Assembly: GCF_002797895.1 (NCBI RefSeq) | Contig: NZ_PGES01000001.1 | Coordinates: 4,278,001-4,342,000 of the forward strand | Length of the DNA: 64,000 bases | Direction of reading: 5' to 3' | From: Janthinobacterium sp. 67 | GTDB lineage: Bacteria > Pseudomonadota > Gammaproteobacteria > Burkholderiales > Burkholderiaceae_D | Shown here: in pieces, positions 27,839 through 38,063 of the stretch | Position numbering within the stretch: the first letter of the stretch is position 1 | Layout of the letters: each line of letters opens with the position of its first letter | Translations under genes and position numbers: made by a program | The notes under the pieces: model-generated | What the model saw: the letters and a program-made list of their open reading frames with translations, nothing else | Databases searched by the model: none | What the model was told of the DNA's origin: nothing

Positions 27839-28607
27839 GATGACTTGCGTCATCGCCGAAGATGAAACCCTGCTGCGCGATGCGCTCGTGGCCCTGCTGG
27901 CCGAAGAGTGGCCCTACTTGCGCATCGTCGCCGCCTGCGACGACGGCGGCACGGCGCTCGAGGCCATCGCCACGCACAAGCCCGACGTCGCCTTCCTCGA
28001 CATCCGCATGCCGGGCCTGACGGGGCTGGAAGTGGCGGCCGGCGCGCTCGAAGCGAGTCCCGCCACGCAGGTGGTGTTCGTCACGGCCTACGACCAGTAC
28101 GCGATCGATGCCTTCGACAAGGGCGCCGTCGATTATGTATTGAAACCGATCGCCCGCGAGCGCCTGCAAGCGACCTTGCAGCGCGTGCGGGCGCGGGCCG
28201 GCAAGGCCCGGGCGGGCGATGGCGCGCTGGCCGGCCTGCTGCAGCAATTGAGCAGTGCTTTGCCGGCCGCCGCCAAGTCGCCGCCGCTGGTGTGGCTGAC
28301 GGCCAGCAGCGGCAAGGATACGCGGCTGATCATGGTGGAAGACATCGCCTATTTTCAATCCGACACCAAGTACACGGCCGTCATGACGGCGGACGGCGAG
28401 GCGCTGCTGCGCAAGCCGATCCGCGAACTGCTCGACGTGCTCGACCCGGCCATCTTCAAGCAGATCCACCGCTCCACCATCGTCAACATGAAGATGGTGG
28501 CGTCCGTGACGCGCGACGAGGTGGGACGCGGTGTCTTGCGCCTGAAGACGCGGCCGGAAACCCTGGCCGTGAGCCAGCCGTTTATGAGTTTGTTCCGGAA
28601 TATGTAG
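27825..28607 (+). CDS. LytTR family response regulator
   Basis: A 260-residue regulator: receiver domain (about 6-125) with Asp59 in VAFLDIRMPG as phospho-acceptor and the YVLKPI lysine, then a LytTR DNA-binding domain (about 155-258; LIMVEDIAYFQSDTKYTAVMTADGEALLRKPIREL, FKQIHRSTIVNM). AAGGAG lies 6 bases ahead of the ATG. It is the output partner of the overlapping kinase; its targets may include genes outside this window, as no gene cluster follows it. Confidence 0.94.
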   Translation: MHQPEMTCVIAEDETLLRDALVALLAEEWPYLRIVAACDDGGTALEAIATHKPDVAFLDIRMPGLTGLEVAAGALEASPATQVVFVTAYDQYAIDAFDKGAVDYVLKPIARERLQATLQRVRARAGKARAGDGALAGLLQQLSSALPAAAKSPPLVWLTASSGKDTRLIMVEDIAYFQSDTKYTAVMTADGEALLRKPIRELLDVLDPAIFKQIHRSTIVNMKMVASVTRDEVGRGVLRLKTRPETLAVSQPFMSLFRNM

Positions 28608-28620
28608 CGCTGCTAAAGCC

Positions 28621-28684
28621 GGGGTCAGACCCTCAACACTGCTAACGCCAGGCTCACCGTCAACGTGGACGGGGGGCTGACCCC
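28621..28684. repeat. GGGGTCAGACCC palindrome, long-loop copy
   Basis: GGGGTCAGACCC at 28621-28632 and GGGGCTGACCCC at 28673-28684 are inverted arms (11 of 12 pairs) around a 40-base loop, between the convergent LytTR and deacetylase genes. The same motif recurs at 53629 and 56900. Confidence 0.7.
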
Positions 28685-28688
28685 AGAA

Positions 28689-29732
28689 TTATTCCGCCGT
28701 CTCGAAGCCTTCCAGCACATTGACGACATTGATGCCGATTTCCTTCACCGCATAGCCGCCTTCGAGGATGAAGGCGGTGGGCAAATTCAAATGTGCGAGG
28801 CGCTCGCCCACGCGCAGGTAGTCGCCGCTTTGCAGGGCGAAGTGCGACAGCGGGTCGCCGGCGAAGGTGTCGACACCGAGCGAGACCACCAGCGCGTCGG
28901 GTGCGTACATATTGATGCGCAGGCAGGCCGTTTCCAGCGCCGCGAACCAGCTGGCCGTGGTGCTGCCGGCCGGCAGCGGCAGGTTGACGTTGTAGCCGAG
29001 TCCCGCGCCGCTGCCCGTTTCATCCGCATGGCCCAGGTAAAACGGATATTCATTGCGCGGGTCGGCGTGGATCGAGGCGAACAGCACGTCATCGCGCTGG
29101 TAAAAGATGCTTTGCGTGCCGTTGCCGTGGTGGTAATCGATATCGAGGATGGCGACCTTGCGGGCGCCGTCGTCGAGCAGATGCTGCGCGGCCAGGGCCG
29201 CGTTGTTCAGAAAACAGTAGCCGCCAAAGAAATCGCTGCCCGCGTGGTGGCCGGGCGGGCGCGTCAGGGCAAACGTGGCCCGTTCACCCAGGCGCAGCGC
29301 GTGGGCCGCGTTGACGGCGCAGTCGGCGCCCGTCTTGGCCGCCGTCCACGTGCCGGCCGTCAGCGGCGTGCCGTTGTCCATCGAGTACAGGCCCAGCTTG
29401 GCCGTGAAGTCGTCCGGTTCGATATCGCTGCGCAGGGTGCGCACGGGCCACACGGAGGGCAGCGCGTCCTTGCCCGCATTATCCGGATCGAGCGCCAGCC
29501 AGTCGTGCCAGGCGTGGCGCAGGAAATGCAGGTAGCGGGGCGTGTGGATGCGCTCCAATGACGTCAGCGGCACGCCGTGCGGCGTGACGATGCGGCCCAG
29601 GTTGCGCCGCCCCAGCTCGGCCACCACCATGTCGGCCCGCTCGGGCGTTTCGAAGCAGGGCACCATGGTCCCGCGAAACATCTCGAAGCGGCCCCGGTGC
29701 TGGCCGTGCAATTCATTGTAGAAGGTCAGCAT
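28689..29732 (-). CDS. Histone deacetylase/acetylpolyamine amidohydrolase family protein
   Basis: A 347-residue zinc hydrolase of the arginase-deacetylase fold. Active-site blocks are RPPGHHAGSDFFGGYCFLNNAALAA, ILDIDYHHGNGTQSIFY and VVSLGVDTFAGDP, supplying the catalytic His pair and the Asp-His-Asp zinc site; EGGYAVKEIG closes the domain. It removes acetyl groups from small amines such as polyamines, or from lysines. The ATG at 29732 fits the family's N-terminus though the ribosome binding site is weak. It starts 28 bases after gshA on the same strand. Confidence 0.9.
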   Translation of the reverse strand: MLTFYNELHGQHRGRFEMFRGTMVPCFETPERADMVVAELGRRNLGRIVTPHGVPLTSLERIHTPRYLHFLRHAWHDWLALDPDNAGKDALPSVWPVRTLRSDIEPDDFTAKLGLYSMDNGTPLTAGTWTAAKTGADCAVNAAHALRLGERATFALTRPPGHHAGSDFFGGYCFLNNAALAAQHLLDDGARKVAILDIDYHHGNGTQSIFYQRDDVLFASIHADPRNEYPFYLGHADETGSGAGLGYNVNLPLPAGSTTASWFAALETACLRINMYAPDALVVSLGVDTFAGDPLSHFALQSGDYLRVGERLAHLNLPTAFILEGGYAVKEIGINVVNVLEGFETAE

Positions 29733-29760
29733 GGGGCGCCAGGCGGAAAGTCGGGCAGGA

Positions 29761-31362
29761 TCAGGTGTGCGAGCACAGGGTGCTGGCGCGGTAGGCGGCG
29801 ACGAAATCGTCGAAGCTGCCGGCTGGCGCCGCTTCCATGGCGCGCTGCTCGGCCAGCGAGCTGGCGGCCATCGCGTCGAAATACGCGCTTTGCTCGGGTG
29901 TGGGCGGATGCGCGCGGAAAAACGCCGCATGGCGTTCGCTTTGCCGCAGGCCGAAGGCGGCAAACGAGCCGCCGTTGGCGCGCAGCTCGGCCAATACCTT
30001 TGCCGACGGCGTCGCGTCCGGGTTGGCCAGTTTGACGGCTTGGGCCGCCAGGCTGTCCGCGTGCTGCGTGCCGCCATGGCGAGAGTCGAGCAGGGCTGCC
30101 ACGGGGGCGATGCGCGCGAGCAGTTCCTCGCCCCACGCCTGCAAGCCGATGTCTTCGCCATCGCGGCGCAGGGTTAGGCCCGGCTTGCGGCCTTCCTTGA
30201 CGGTGCGCGCGAAATTGTTCGTGTAGCAGGCGCTTTGCTCGGCCGAGATGGGACCGCTGTCGTCGAGCGCGCAGAACAGCAAAAATGCGTCGAGGAAGCG
30301 GCCCGTTTCCAGGCTGATGCCGACCGGTTCGAACGGGTCGACGTCCATGCAGCGCACTTCGATGTATTGCACGCCGCGCAGGCACAGGGCTTGTATCGGA
30401 CGCTCGCCCGTGCGGATCACGCGCTTCGGGCGGATGGTCGAATAGTATTCATTTTCGATCTGCAGCACGTTGGTGGACAATTGTATCCACTCGCCATCCT
30501 TCTTCGTGCCCAGCGCCGCATACGGCGGATACGGGTCGTTGACGGCGTGCGTGAGCGCGTTGACGTAATCTTCCAGGCTGTTTTCGTGCGGGCGCAGGCC
30601 CGACTGGGCGTCGTTCTGGTAGCCGAGGTCGCTCATGCGCAGGCTGGTGGCGTAAGGCAGGAACAGCGTGTCGTCGGACAAGGTGTCGAGCTTGTGCGCG
30701 CGGCCGCGCAGGAAACCGGCGGACAGGGCCGGCGAAGCGCCAAACAGGTACATCAAGAGCCAGCTGTAGCGGCGGAAATTGCGGATCGTCGCCAGATAGC
30801 TTTCCGACTGCACGTCTTTCGGCGTGGCTGCCGCCTGCGTGGCGCTGGCGCTGGTGTCCGGATTGCTGGCCAACACTTGCCACAACCGCTCGTCGAGCGA
30901 ATAGTTGTAATGGATGCCGGCGATGCATTGCATGGCTTTGCCATAGCGCAAGGCCAGGCCGCGCCGGTAGACGTGCTTGAGCATGCCCATGTTCGAGCTG
31001 CCGTAGTTGGCGATCTCGATGTCCGCTTCGGGCGGCAGCTGGCACGGCATCGACTGGCTCCACAGCAACTCGTCGCCGAGGCGGCTGTAGGCGTGGCGGT
31101 GCACGGTGTCGAGCTTGTCGAGCGTGACGCCGATGTCGGCTTCGGCCGGCGTGATGAATTCGAGCAGCGCTTCGGCGTAGTCGGTGGTGATTTCAGGGTG
31201 CGTCAGCGCCGAGCCCAGGGCGGCGGGATGGGGCGTGGAAGCCAGATGGCCGGCGTGGTCGACGCGCAGGGTTTCACGCTCGATGCCGCGCAAGCCGCCC
31301 AGCAGCGCGCGGTTGGCATCTTCGGTCAGCAATGCCAGGCGGCGAGTCAACAGGTTGGGCAA
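29761..31362 (-). CDS. gshA: Glutamate-cysteine ligase
   Basis: A 533-residue enzyme for the first, ATP-dependent step of glutathione synthesis. The opening [48 protein letters not shown], then [38 protein letters not shown] and [17 protein letters not shown] match the proteobacterial GshA family, and the length is normal. The start is a TTG at 31362, with AGGAAG 6 bases ahead; no in-frame ATG fits. The weak start codon may limit its level. It is followed by the deacetylase gene. Confidence 0.94.
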   Translation of the reverse strand: MPNLLTRRLALLTEDANRALLGGLRGIERETLRVDHAGHLASTPHPAALGSALTHPEITTDYAEALLEFITPAEADIGVTLDKLDTVHRHAYSRLGDELLWSQSMPCQLPPEADIEIANYGSSNMGMLKHVYRRGLALRYGKAMQCIAGIHYNYSLDERLWQVLASNPDTSASATQAAATPKDVQSESYLATIRNFRRYSWLLMYLFGASPALSAGFLRGRAHKLDTLSDDTLFLPYATSLRMSDLGYQNDAQSGLRPHENSLEDYVNALTHAVNDPYPPYAALGTKKDGEWIQLSTNVLQIENEYYSTIRPKRVIRTGERPIQALCLRGVQYIEVRCMDVDPFEPVGISLETGRFLDAFLLFCALDDSGPISAEQSACYTNNFARTVKEGRKPGLTLRRDGEDIGLQAWGEELLARIAPVAALLDSRHGGTQHADSLAAQAVKLANPDATPSAKVLAELRANGGSFAAFGLRQSERHAAFFRAHPPTPEQSAYFDAMAASSLAEQRAMEAAPAGSFDDFVAAYRASTLCSHT

Positions 31363-31578
31363 TTTGAGCTTCCTTTCTTGTGCAGCATATAAATAATTTG
31401 TGCTGAGATTAACCGAATTTTGGCAAATGCGTCGGCGCCGGCCCAAAAAACGCCGCGTCGCCAGCGTCCGCCCCGAGCAACGGGGACGGCGCTTCGGTCA
31501 GGAATTCGCTTGATAGTTTAACAAACTGCGGGGGGATCTGGCGCGCTGCCGGGTCAAGCTTTGCGCACGTGGCGGCCG

Positions 31579-32409
31579 TTAGCCCAGGCGGGCGCCGCTG
31601 ACCCGTTCGATGCCGGCCAGGTCGCGCCAGCTTTGCACTTTGTTGTAGCCGGCGTCGGCCAGCAAGGCGCGCACGGATGCCGCCTGGTCGTAGCCGTGCT
31701 CCATCAGCAGCCAGGCGCCTGAGGCCAGGTGGCGCGCGGCGCCGGAAACGATGGTGCGCAGGGCCGACAAGCCGTCCGCGTGGTCGGTCAGCGCGCCCGC
31801 CGGTTCGAAGCGCAGATCGCCTTCGGCCAGGTGGCGGTCGCCGCTGGCGATGTAGGGGGGATTCGAGACGATCAGGTCGAACTTTTCCGTGCCCAGCGCT
31901 TCGAACCAGTCGCTGGCCATGAAGGTGATGTTGACGCCGTTGGCGCTGGCGTTGCGGCGCGCCACGGCCAGCGCCGCGCTGCTCACGTCCAGGGCCGTGA
32001 CGACGGCGTCGGGCCGCGTGTGCGCGAGCGCAACGGCGATGGCGCCGCTGCCCGTGCCCATGTCGAGCACCCGTCCGCCCGGTGGCAGGCGCTCGAGCGC
32101 CAGTTCCACCAGCACTTCCGTGTCGGGGCGGGGGATCAGCACGGCGTCGTTCACTTCGAACGGCAGGCCGAAAAATTCGCGCTGGCCGACGATGTAGGCG
32201 ACCGGTTCGCCCTGCAGGCGACGCGCCAGCAAGCCCGACAGGCGTTCGGCTTCATCGGCAGTGAGCACACGCTCCGATTGCGTGATCAGGCTCACGCGCG
32301 ACAGGCCCAGCGCGTGGCCCAGCAGGATGCGGTTATCGAGCGGATCGAGCAGCGGACGGATTTGCAGGGCGCCGACAGTGCTGCCGGCGGGAATCAAGAT
32401 TTCTGGCAT
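31579..32409 (-). CDS. prmC: Peptide chain release factor N5-glutamine methyltransferase PrmC
   Basis: A 276-residue SAM-dependent enzyme that methylates the GGQ glutamine of RF1 and RF2. The catalytic NPPY is at residues 183-186, the SAM-binding VLDMGTGSGAIAVALA near 114-129, and the N-terminal helical RF-binding domain covers about 1-75. The start at 32409 gives the family's normal N-terminus. It lies 11 bases after dsbB, while its partner prfA lies one gene further upstream. Confidence 0.94.
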   Translation of the reverse strand: MPEILIPAGSTVGALQIRPLLDPLDNRILLGHALGLSRVSLITQSERVLTADEAERLSGLLARRLQGEPVAYIVGQREFFGLPFEVNDAVLIPRPDTEVLVELALERLPPGGRVLDMGTGSGAIAVALAHTRPDAVVTALDVSSAALAVARRNASANGVNITFMASDWFEALGTEKFDLIVSNPPYIASGDRHLAEGDLRFEPAGALTDHADGLSALRTIVSGAARHLASGAWLLMEHGYDQAASVRALLADAGYNKVQSWRDLAGIERVSGARLG

Positions 32410-32420
32410 GGTGCTTTCAA

Positions 32421-32891
32421 TTATTTCTGACGGCGCAGCAAGGTCCACAGCATGGCGATGGCGATGATGGCGAACCAGGCGAATGCCCATTGCGGGATCG
32501 ACAGGCCGAAAAACGGTTCGCCGGCACTTTCGCAGGCGCCGTACGATTCAAACATGAAGGGCATGAGTTGGGCCGTGAAGACCTTGTTCAGCGCCGTTTC
32601 CACCGGGTCGATGCCGCACGAGAAGCCGGGGTTGGCCAGCACGTACAAATGCTTGGCGCCCACGCCCAGGCCGCCCAAGGCCGCCAGCAAGCCGACGCCC
32701 GCGCCGATCTTTGGACGGTGGGCTGCCGCGCCAGCCAGGCAGGCGATGCCGATGGCGAGGAACAGGTAGCGCTGGATCACGCACAGCGGGCACGGCGCCA
32801 TGTTCATGGCATGCTGCAAATACATGGCCACACCCAGCATCAGGAAACACAGGGCGGCGATCGACAGGAGGACGGTGCGTGAATTTTTCAT
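32421..32891 (-). CDS. dsbB: Disulfide bond formation protein DsbB
   Basis: A 156-residue four-helix inner-membrane protein that reoxidises DsbA and passes electrons to quinones. Both redox pairs are present: Cys34/Cys37 (CPLC) and Cys92/Cys120 in the second periplasmic loop. The conserved Arg follows in CVIQR. The ATG at 32891 gives a normal N-terminus. Its placement between prfA and prmC is unusual. Confidence 0.94.
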   Translation of the reverse strand: MKNSRTVLLSIAALCFLMLGVAMYLQHAMNMAPCPLCVIQRYLFLAIGIACLAGAAAHRPKIGAGVGLLAALGGLGVGAKHLYVLANPGFSCGIDPVETALNKVFTAQLMPFMFESYGACESAGEPFFGLSIPQWAFAWFAIIAIAMLWTLLRRQK

Positions 32892-32975
32892 GGGCGACAC
32901 GGTGAGGTGGATGGAATCGAGCAGGTCATTTTCGCACAAGGCTAGATTTTTATTGCTTAGCCGCTACTTAAAGCT

Positions 32976-33056
32976 GTCGGCTTACGCGCTGCGCGCCAAG
33001 CCGGCCTACAACTGCGGGGTGGTCGGCGTAGGTCGGCTTAGCGCAGCGTAAGTCGA
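32976..33056. repeat. REP-like inverted pair (GTCGGCTTA variant)
   Basis: Unit one at 32976-33009 (GTCGGCTTA ... AAGCCGGCCTAC) faces unit two at 33027-33056 (CGTAGGTCGGCTTAG ... TAAGTCGAC). The pair starts 17 bases past the prfA stop codon, before dsbB. Confidence 0.8.
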
Positions 33057-33073
33057 CGCAATGGCGTCAGCGT

Positions 33074-34150
33074 TTAGTCACCGAGCGCCGCTAAAAGCTC
33101 AGCCTGGTGCTCCGCCGCCAGCGCATTCGTCAACTCCGTCAAATCCCCATCCATGATGAAGTCGAGCTTGTACAAGGTCAGATTGATGCGGTGGTCCGTC
33201 AGGCGACCTTGCGGGAAATTGTAAGTGCGGATGCGCTCGCTGCGGTCGCCCGAACCGATCAGGCTCTTGCGCGTGGCCGCTTCCTTTGACTGCTGTTCGC
33301 GCAGCTGCACGTCCTTGATGCGCGCGGCCAGCACTTTCATCGCCTGCGCCTTGTTCTTGTGCTGGCTGCGGTCATCCTGGCATTCGACCACGATGCCGGT
33401 CGGCAAGTGGGTGATGCGCACGGCGGAATCCGTCTTGTTGATGTGCTGGCCACCGGCGCCCGAGGCGCGGTAGGTATCGATGCGCAGGTCGGCCGGATTG
33501 ATGTTGACGTCTTCGACCTCGTCCGCTTCCGGCATCACGGCCACCGTGCAGGCCGAGGTATGGATGCGCCCTTGCGTTTCCGTGGCCGGCACGCGCTGCA
33601 CGCGGTGGCCGCCCGATTCGAATTTCAGCTTCGAATACGCGCCATTGCCCACCACGCGCACGATCACTTCGCGGTAGCCGCCCAGGTCGGAATCGGACGA
33701 GGACACGAGTTCCACCTGCCAGCGGTTGCGCTCGGCAAAGCGCGTGTACATGCGCAGCAGGTCGCCGGCGAACAGGGCCGATTCGTCGCCGCCCGTGCCG
33801 GCGCGAATTTCCAGGAAGATGTTGCGCTCGTCATTGACGTCCTTCGGCAACAGCATGGTCTGCAGTTCGCGTTCCAGCCGCGTCATGGTGGCTTTCGCCG
33901 CCTCGATTTCTTCCTGGGCGAATTCCTTCATGTCCGGGTCGCCCAGCATCTCTTGCGCCGTGGCGATGTCGTTGCCCGCTTCCTGGTAGGAACGGTACAG
34001 GGCCACGAGCGGGCCCAGTTCGGCGTGCTCGCGCGTCATCTTGCGGTAGCTGTCCATGTTCGACGTGGCGTCCGGGTGCATCAGCAGTTCGTCGAGTTCG
34101 ACCAGGCGGTTCGCCAGTTGATCGAGTTTGGCCAGCATGGATGGTTTCAT
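33074..34150 (-). CDS. prfA: Peptide chain release factor 1
   Basis: A 358-residue release factor recognising UAA and UAG. The GGQ tripeptide is at residues 233-235, in the same position as E. coli RF1, and the codon-recognition PAT appears in [17 protein letters not shown]. The N-terminus [12 protein letters not shown] fixes the start at 34150. It lies 85 bases after hemA, the classic hemA-prfA order. A REP-like pair follows its stop. Confidence 0.97.
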   Translation of the reverse strand: MKPSMLAKLDQLANRLVELDELLMHPDATSNMDSYRKMTREHAELGPLVALYRSYQEAGNDIATAQEMLGDPDMKEFAQEEIEAAKATMTRLERELQTMLLPKDVNDERNIFLEIRAGTGGDESALFAGDLLRMYTRFAERNRWQVELVSSSDSDLGGYREVIVRVVGNGAYSKLKFESGGHRVQRVPATETQGRIHTSACTVAVMPEADEVEDVNINPADLRIDTYRASGAGGQHINKTDSAVRITHLPTGIVVECQDDRSQHKNKAQAMKVLAARIKDVQLREQQSKEAATRKSLIGSGDRSERIRTYNFPQGRLTDHRINLTLYKLDFIMDGDLTELTNALAAEHQAELLAALGD

Positions 34151-34235
34151 AGCGATTCGCGGTAAAAGAGTGTGGGGATGAAGCAGGCCCGGCAGGCGGG
34201 CAGGGGGCGGCCGCGCGGGCGGCCAGCGGGCTGCG

Positions 34236-35510
34236 CTAACGGCGGGGGCGGAACAGTTTTGGCAGCAGGGTGACCAGCTGCTTGCGCTCGTCGCCTTGCG
34301 CATGGTGCAGCGCCTGCTGCGGGCCGTGCAGGAACTTGGCCGTCAAGCCTTTCGACAGCGCTTCGAGGACGGCGTCGATGTCGGCGCCCTTGGCCAGCAT
34401 CTTGCGTGCCCGTTCCACTTCCATCAGGCGCAACGATTCGCTGTTTTCATGCAAATGCTGGATGACGGGCACCATGGCGCGGTCGTCGACCCAGCTCATG
34501 AACGATTGCACGCGCGTCTCGATGATGGATTCGGCTTGCGCCACGGCCGCTTGCCGGCTTTCCAGGCCCGTCTGCACGACCTTGCCCAGGTCGTCGACTG
34601 TGTACAGGAAGACGTCGTTCAAACGGCCCACTTCGGCCTCGATGTCGCGCGGTACGGCCAGGTCGACCATGAACATGGGCTTGTGGCGGCGTGCCTTGAT
34701 GGCGCGCTCGACCAGGCCCAGGCCCAGCAGCGGCAACGATGACGCCGTGCACGAGATGACGATGTCGAACTGGTGCAGCTGCTCCGGCAAGTCGGCCAGG
34801 CGGATGGCCTTGCCGTTGAAGCGGTGCGCCAGTTCCTCGCCCCGCTCCATGGTGCGGTTGGCAATGGTGATGCTTTTCGGGTTTTGCGCCGCAAAGTGCG
34901 TGGCGCACAATTCAATCATTTCGCCGGCGCCGATGAACAGCACGTTCTGCTCGGCAATCTTGTCGAAGATGCGCTGCGACAGGCGCACGGCGGCCGCCGC
35001 CATGGACACGCTGTGGGCGCCGATTTCCGTGCTGCTGCGCACTTCCTTGGCGACGGAAAAGCTGCGCTGGAACAACTGGTGCAGATACGTGCCCAGGCCG
35101 CCCGCCTCGTCGGCCGTGCGGATCGCGTCCTTGATCTGCCCCAGGATCTGCGTTTCGCCCAGCACCATCGAGTCGAGCCCGGAGGCGACGCGGAAGGTGT
35201 GGCGCACGGCATCGTGCTGCGGCAGCATATATAAGTGCGGGCGCAGCTCGCTGTAATTGAGCTGGTGGTAGTCGGCCAGGAAATGCGCGCCCGCGTCGAG
35301 CGGATTGGGCACGTGGCTGGCCGCATACAGCTCGGTGCGGTTGCACGTCGACAGGATGGCCGCTTCGTCGTTGTCGCGCAAGTCGATGCGCTGGAACCAG
35401 GTGCGCGCCGCCATCACCGCCGAACCCAAGTGCTCAGGCGCAAACGCCAGCTGTTCGCGGAGCGACACTGGGGCGGTGGTATGGTTGAGGCCGACGGCGA
35501 GCAGTTGCAT
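34236..35510 (-). CDS. hemA: Glutamyl-tRNA reductase
   Basis: A 424-residue enzyme for the first step of tetrapyrrole synthesis from charged tRNA-Glu. The catalytic cysteine is Cys56 in STCNRTELY, the Rossmann domain carries [14 protein letters not shown], and [26 protein letters not shown] is the conserved linker. The C-terminal dimerisation domain covers about 320-420. It leads the unit hemA-prfA-dsbB-prmC. Confidence 0.96.
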   Translation of the reverse strand: MQLLAVGLNHTTAPVSLREQLAFAPEHLGSAVMAARTWFQRIDLRDNDEAAILSTCNRTELYAASHVPNPLDAGAHFLADYHQLNYSELRPHLYMLPQHDAVRHTFRVASGLDSMVLGETQILGQIKDAIRTADEAGGLGTYLHQLFQRSFSVAKEVRSSTEIGAHSVSMAAAAVRLSQRIFDKIAEQNVLFIGAGEMIELCATHFAAQNPKSITIANRTMERGEELAHRFNGKAIRLADLPEQLHQFDIVISCTASSLPLLGLGLVERAIKARRHKPMFMVDLAVPRDIEAEVGRLNDVFLYTVDDLGKVVQTGLESRQAAVAQAESIIETRVQSFMSWVDDRAMVPVIQHLHENSESLRLMEVERARKMLAKGADIDAVLEALSKGLTAKFLHGPQQALHHAQGDERKQLVTLLPKLFRPRR

Positions 35511-35592
35511 TTCAGGGCAGTTGGGATGACTTATGCCGACATTATAACGCTTTGTGCCCGCGCTTTGAGCAGGTCAGCCTTTTTGCCGCCGT

Positions 35593-36282
35593 TCAGCCGC
35601 CCAGTTTTTCCAGGCGATAACCGTAGCTGTAGACGGGCACGAGCCTGTAGCCGTGTTCCGGTTTCAGCTGCAACTTGTTGCGCACGCGCGAGACGTGGGT
35701 ATCCATGGTGCGCGAGGGCAGGGCTGTGTCGCGCTGCCACACGGCTTCGTGGATGTAGGCACGCGACAGGGGCCGCCCCAGGTTGCGGAAAAACAGCAGC
35801 GCCAGGGCGAATTCCTTGTGCGTCACGTCCAGCACTTCGCCATCGCGCAGCAGGCGGCCGGGGCGGGTTTCAAATGTGTAATGACCGAATTGCAAGTACT
35901 CGGCGCCATTCTGGGCAGGATAGGCCACGCGCAGCAGCGCCTGGGTGCGCAAGGTCAGTTCGCTGCGCCGCAGGGGCTTGATCATGTAGTCGTCGGCGCC
36001 GGCCGTCATGCCCGCCACCACATCGTCTTCGCCGGAACTGTTGGTCATAAACAACACGGGCGCCTTCGGCGCCAGTTTTTCGCGGGCACGGCGCAAGACT
36101 TCCGCACCGTCCAGATCGCTCACATGCCAGTCGAGGATGAGCATGTCGCAACTGTCCTTGCGCAGTTGCCCCAGCATTTCCTTACCACTCTGAAACTCGT
36201 GGCAAGCGTGGCCGGCGGCGGTGAGCACCTGGCAGATCAGTTCTGCCTGGCTATGGTCGCTATCGAGTACGGCAATTCGCAT
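35593..36282 (-). CDS. OmpR-family response regulator, orphan
   Basis: A 229-residue regulator: receiver domain (about 1-115) with Asp51 in MLILDWHVSD as phospho-acceptor and the DYMIKPL lysine, then a winged-helix domain (about 130-225; LDVTHKEFALALLFFRNLGRPLSRAYIHEAVW, RTMDTHVSRVRNKLQL). The wing ends with a GYRLV-VYSYGYRLEKL repeat-like tail. No histidine kinase gene is adjacent, so its partner is elsewhere. It is divergent from the 36451 gene, 168 bases apart. Confidence 0.92.
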   Translation of the reverse strand: MRIAVLDSDHSQAELICQVLTAAGHACHEFQSGKEMLGQLRKDSCDMLILDWHVSDLDGAEVLRRAREKLAPKAPVLFMTNSSGEDDVVAGMTAGADDYMIKPLRRSELTLRTQALLRVAYPAQNGAEYLQFGHYTFETRPGRLLRDGEVLDVTHKEFALALLFFRNLGRPLSRAYIHEAVWQRDTALPSRTMDTHVSRVRNKLQLKPEHGYRLVPVYSYGYRLEKLGG

Positions 36283-36450
36283 AATTGGCTGGAGTGTGTA
36301 GCAACAAACAGACGGTCTGCTCTGCTTATCGTAATGTTAAGGAATGCTCAAGTGAAATATAACAGAGATTGCAACTGTGTCCAGTGAAATCGGAGGGCAG
36401 AGCCTTTACGTTACACTTGTTCATCTACCCCTACCAGTGGAGAAGCGGCC

Positions 36451-36954
36451 ATGTCAGACAAGAGCACTACCGATTGGACATTGATACCGGCCAGTCGTGC
36501 GGAAATCGAGCAAGTGCGCGAGCGTTGCCGGCGCCTGGTGCAGCGGCGCGCCATGATGTCGGCGGGCGCCTCGGCCATTCCCATTCCCGGCGTCGACCTG
36601 ATGTCCGACGTGGGCCTGTTTTCCATGCTGATCAACGATATCAACCACGAATTCGGCCTCACGCCCGAGCAGATCGAGCGCCTGAATCCGCAGTTCAAGA
36701 TGATGGCCTACCGCGCGGCGGTGGGCATGGGGGGCATGCTGGTAGGAAAGCTGGTGTCGCGCGAACTGATACTCCACCTGCTCAAGCGCAGTGGGGTCAA
36801 GATAGCCACCAAGCAGGTGGCGCGCTTCGTGCCGTTTGCCGGCCAGGCGGTGGCGGCAGCCATCGGCTACGCCGTTTTCCGCCAGATCGGCAACCAGCAC
36901 GTGAACGCCTGCGCCGCGGTGGCGCAGGAATTGCTCACAGTGAGGCCGGATTAA
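36451..36954 (+). CDS. Small membrane-associated protein resembling DUF697/EcsC-type proteins
   Basis: A 167-residue protein. The block SAGASAIPIPGVDLMSDVGLFSMLINDINHEFGLTPEQIERL resembles the DUF697 pattern (short hydrophobic stretch, PGVD, then a helical region). Two further hydrophobic stretches lie at about 90-105 and 128-147. Function unknown. It converges on minE with 3 bases between stop codons. The family match is by eye only. Confidence 0.7.
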   Translation: MSDKSTTDWTLIPASRAEIEQVRERCRRLVQRRAMMSAGASAIPIPGVDLMSDVGLFSMLINDINHEFGLTPEQIERLNPQFKMMAYRAAVGMGGMLVGKLVSRELILHLLKRSGVKIATKQVARFVPFAGQAVAAAIGYAVFRQIGNQHVNACAAVAQELLTVRPD

Positions 36955-36957
36955 CTA

Positions 36958-37209
36958 TTACGCGTCCGGCAGCACCACGTTGACGTCGAGCACCTCCAGG
37001 TTGCCCTGGCGGTCCAGCGAAATCTTGATGTCGTCGGCATTGACCTTGGTGTACTTGGAAATGACGGCGATCAATTCCTTGTGCAGGGCGGGCAGGAAGT
37101 CCGGACCATCGCGTCCGCTGCGTTCGCGGGCGATGATGATCTGCAGGCGTTCCTTGGCCGCGGTGGCCGTCTTCGGCTTGGGGGGGAAGAGGAAAGAAAG
37201 CAAGGCCAT
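36958..37209 (-). CDS. minE: Cell division topological specificity factor MinE
   Basis: An 83-residue protein. The amphipathic membrane-targeting start [34 protein letters not shown] is followed by the dimerising domain ([40 protein letters not shown]). MinE displaces MinD from the membrane and drives pole-to-pole oscillation. The ATG at 37209 lies 1 base after the minD stop, the last gene of minCDE. Confidence 0.95.
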   Translation of the reverse strand: MALLSFLFPPKPKTATAAKERLQIIIARERSGRDGPDFLPALHKELIAVISKYTKVNADDIKISLDRQGNLEVLDVNVVLPDA

Positions 37210-37210
37210 A

Positions 37211-38026
37211 TCACTTCGCCCCAAAAATGCGCTGGAGTAATCCAGGCTTTTCATAGTTGGTAAAGCGCAGCTCGACTTCTTCGCCGAGGAAACGCGAGAC
37301 CACGTCTTCATAGGCTTGCGCCACGTCCGTGCCCGTGAAATGGATGGCCGGGTTGCCCTGGTTCGAGGCGGCTAGCACTTGCTCCGATTCCGGAATGATG
37401 CCCACCAGCGGGATGCGCAGGATTTCCTGCACGTCCTGGTAGGACAGCATTTCATCCGATTCCACGCGTTTCGGCGAGTAGCGGGTAATCAAGAGATGTT
37501 CCTTGACCGGCTCGCCGCCCGTCTGCGCGCGGCGCGACTTGGCTTGCAGGATGCCGAGGATGCGGTCCGAATCGCGCACCGACGACACTTCCGGGTTGGT
37601 GACGATGATGGCTTCGTCGGCGAACGTCAGCGCCATCAGCGCGCCATGCTCGATGCCGGCCGGCGAATCGCAGATGATGAACTCGAAACCCATGTTGATC
37701 AGGTCGTTCAACACGCGTTCCACGCCTTCTTCCGACAAGGCATCCTTGTCGCGCGTCTGCGACGCGGGCAGGATGAACAGGTTGTCGCAGTGCTTGTCCT
37801 TGATCAGGGCCTGGTTCAGGGTGGCCTCTTTATTGATCACATTGATCAGGTCGTAGACGACGCGGCGCTCGCAACCCATGATCAGGTCGAGGTTACGCAG
37901 GCCCACGTCGAAGTCGAGCACGGCTGTCTTGTGACCGCGCATGGCCAGGCCAGTGGAAAAACTGGCGCTAGAGGTCGTCTTGCCGACACCGCCCTTGCCG
38001 GACGTCACAACAATAATTCTTGCCAC
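37211..38026 (-). CDS. minD: Septum site-determining protein MinD
   Basis: A 271-residue deviant Walker A ATPase with GKGGVGKTT at residues 10-18, [30 protein letters not shown] and a C-terminal amphipathic membrane-targeting helix (GLLQRIFG). ATP-bound MinD dimers hold MinC at the membrane. It lies 37 bases after minC. Confidence 0.97.
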   Translation of the reverse strand: MARIIVVTSGKGGVGKTTSSASFSTGLAMRGHKTAVLDFDVGLRNLDLIMGCERRVVYDLINVINKEATLNQALIKDKHCDNLFILPASQTRDKDALSEEGVERVLNDLINMGFEFIICDSPAGIEHGALMALTFADEAIIVTNPEVSSVRDSDRILGILQAKSRRAQTGGEPVKEHLLITRYSPKRVESDEMLSYQDVQEILRIPLVGIIPESEQVLAASNQGNPAIHFTGTDVAQAYEDVVSRFLGEEVELRFTNYEKPGLLQRIFGAK

Positions 38027-38063
38027 AAATAATCCTTTTCAGATATCTCTTGAATTGTGCAGC

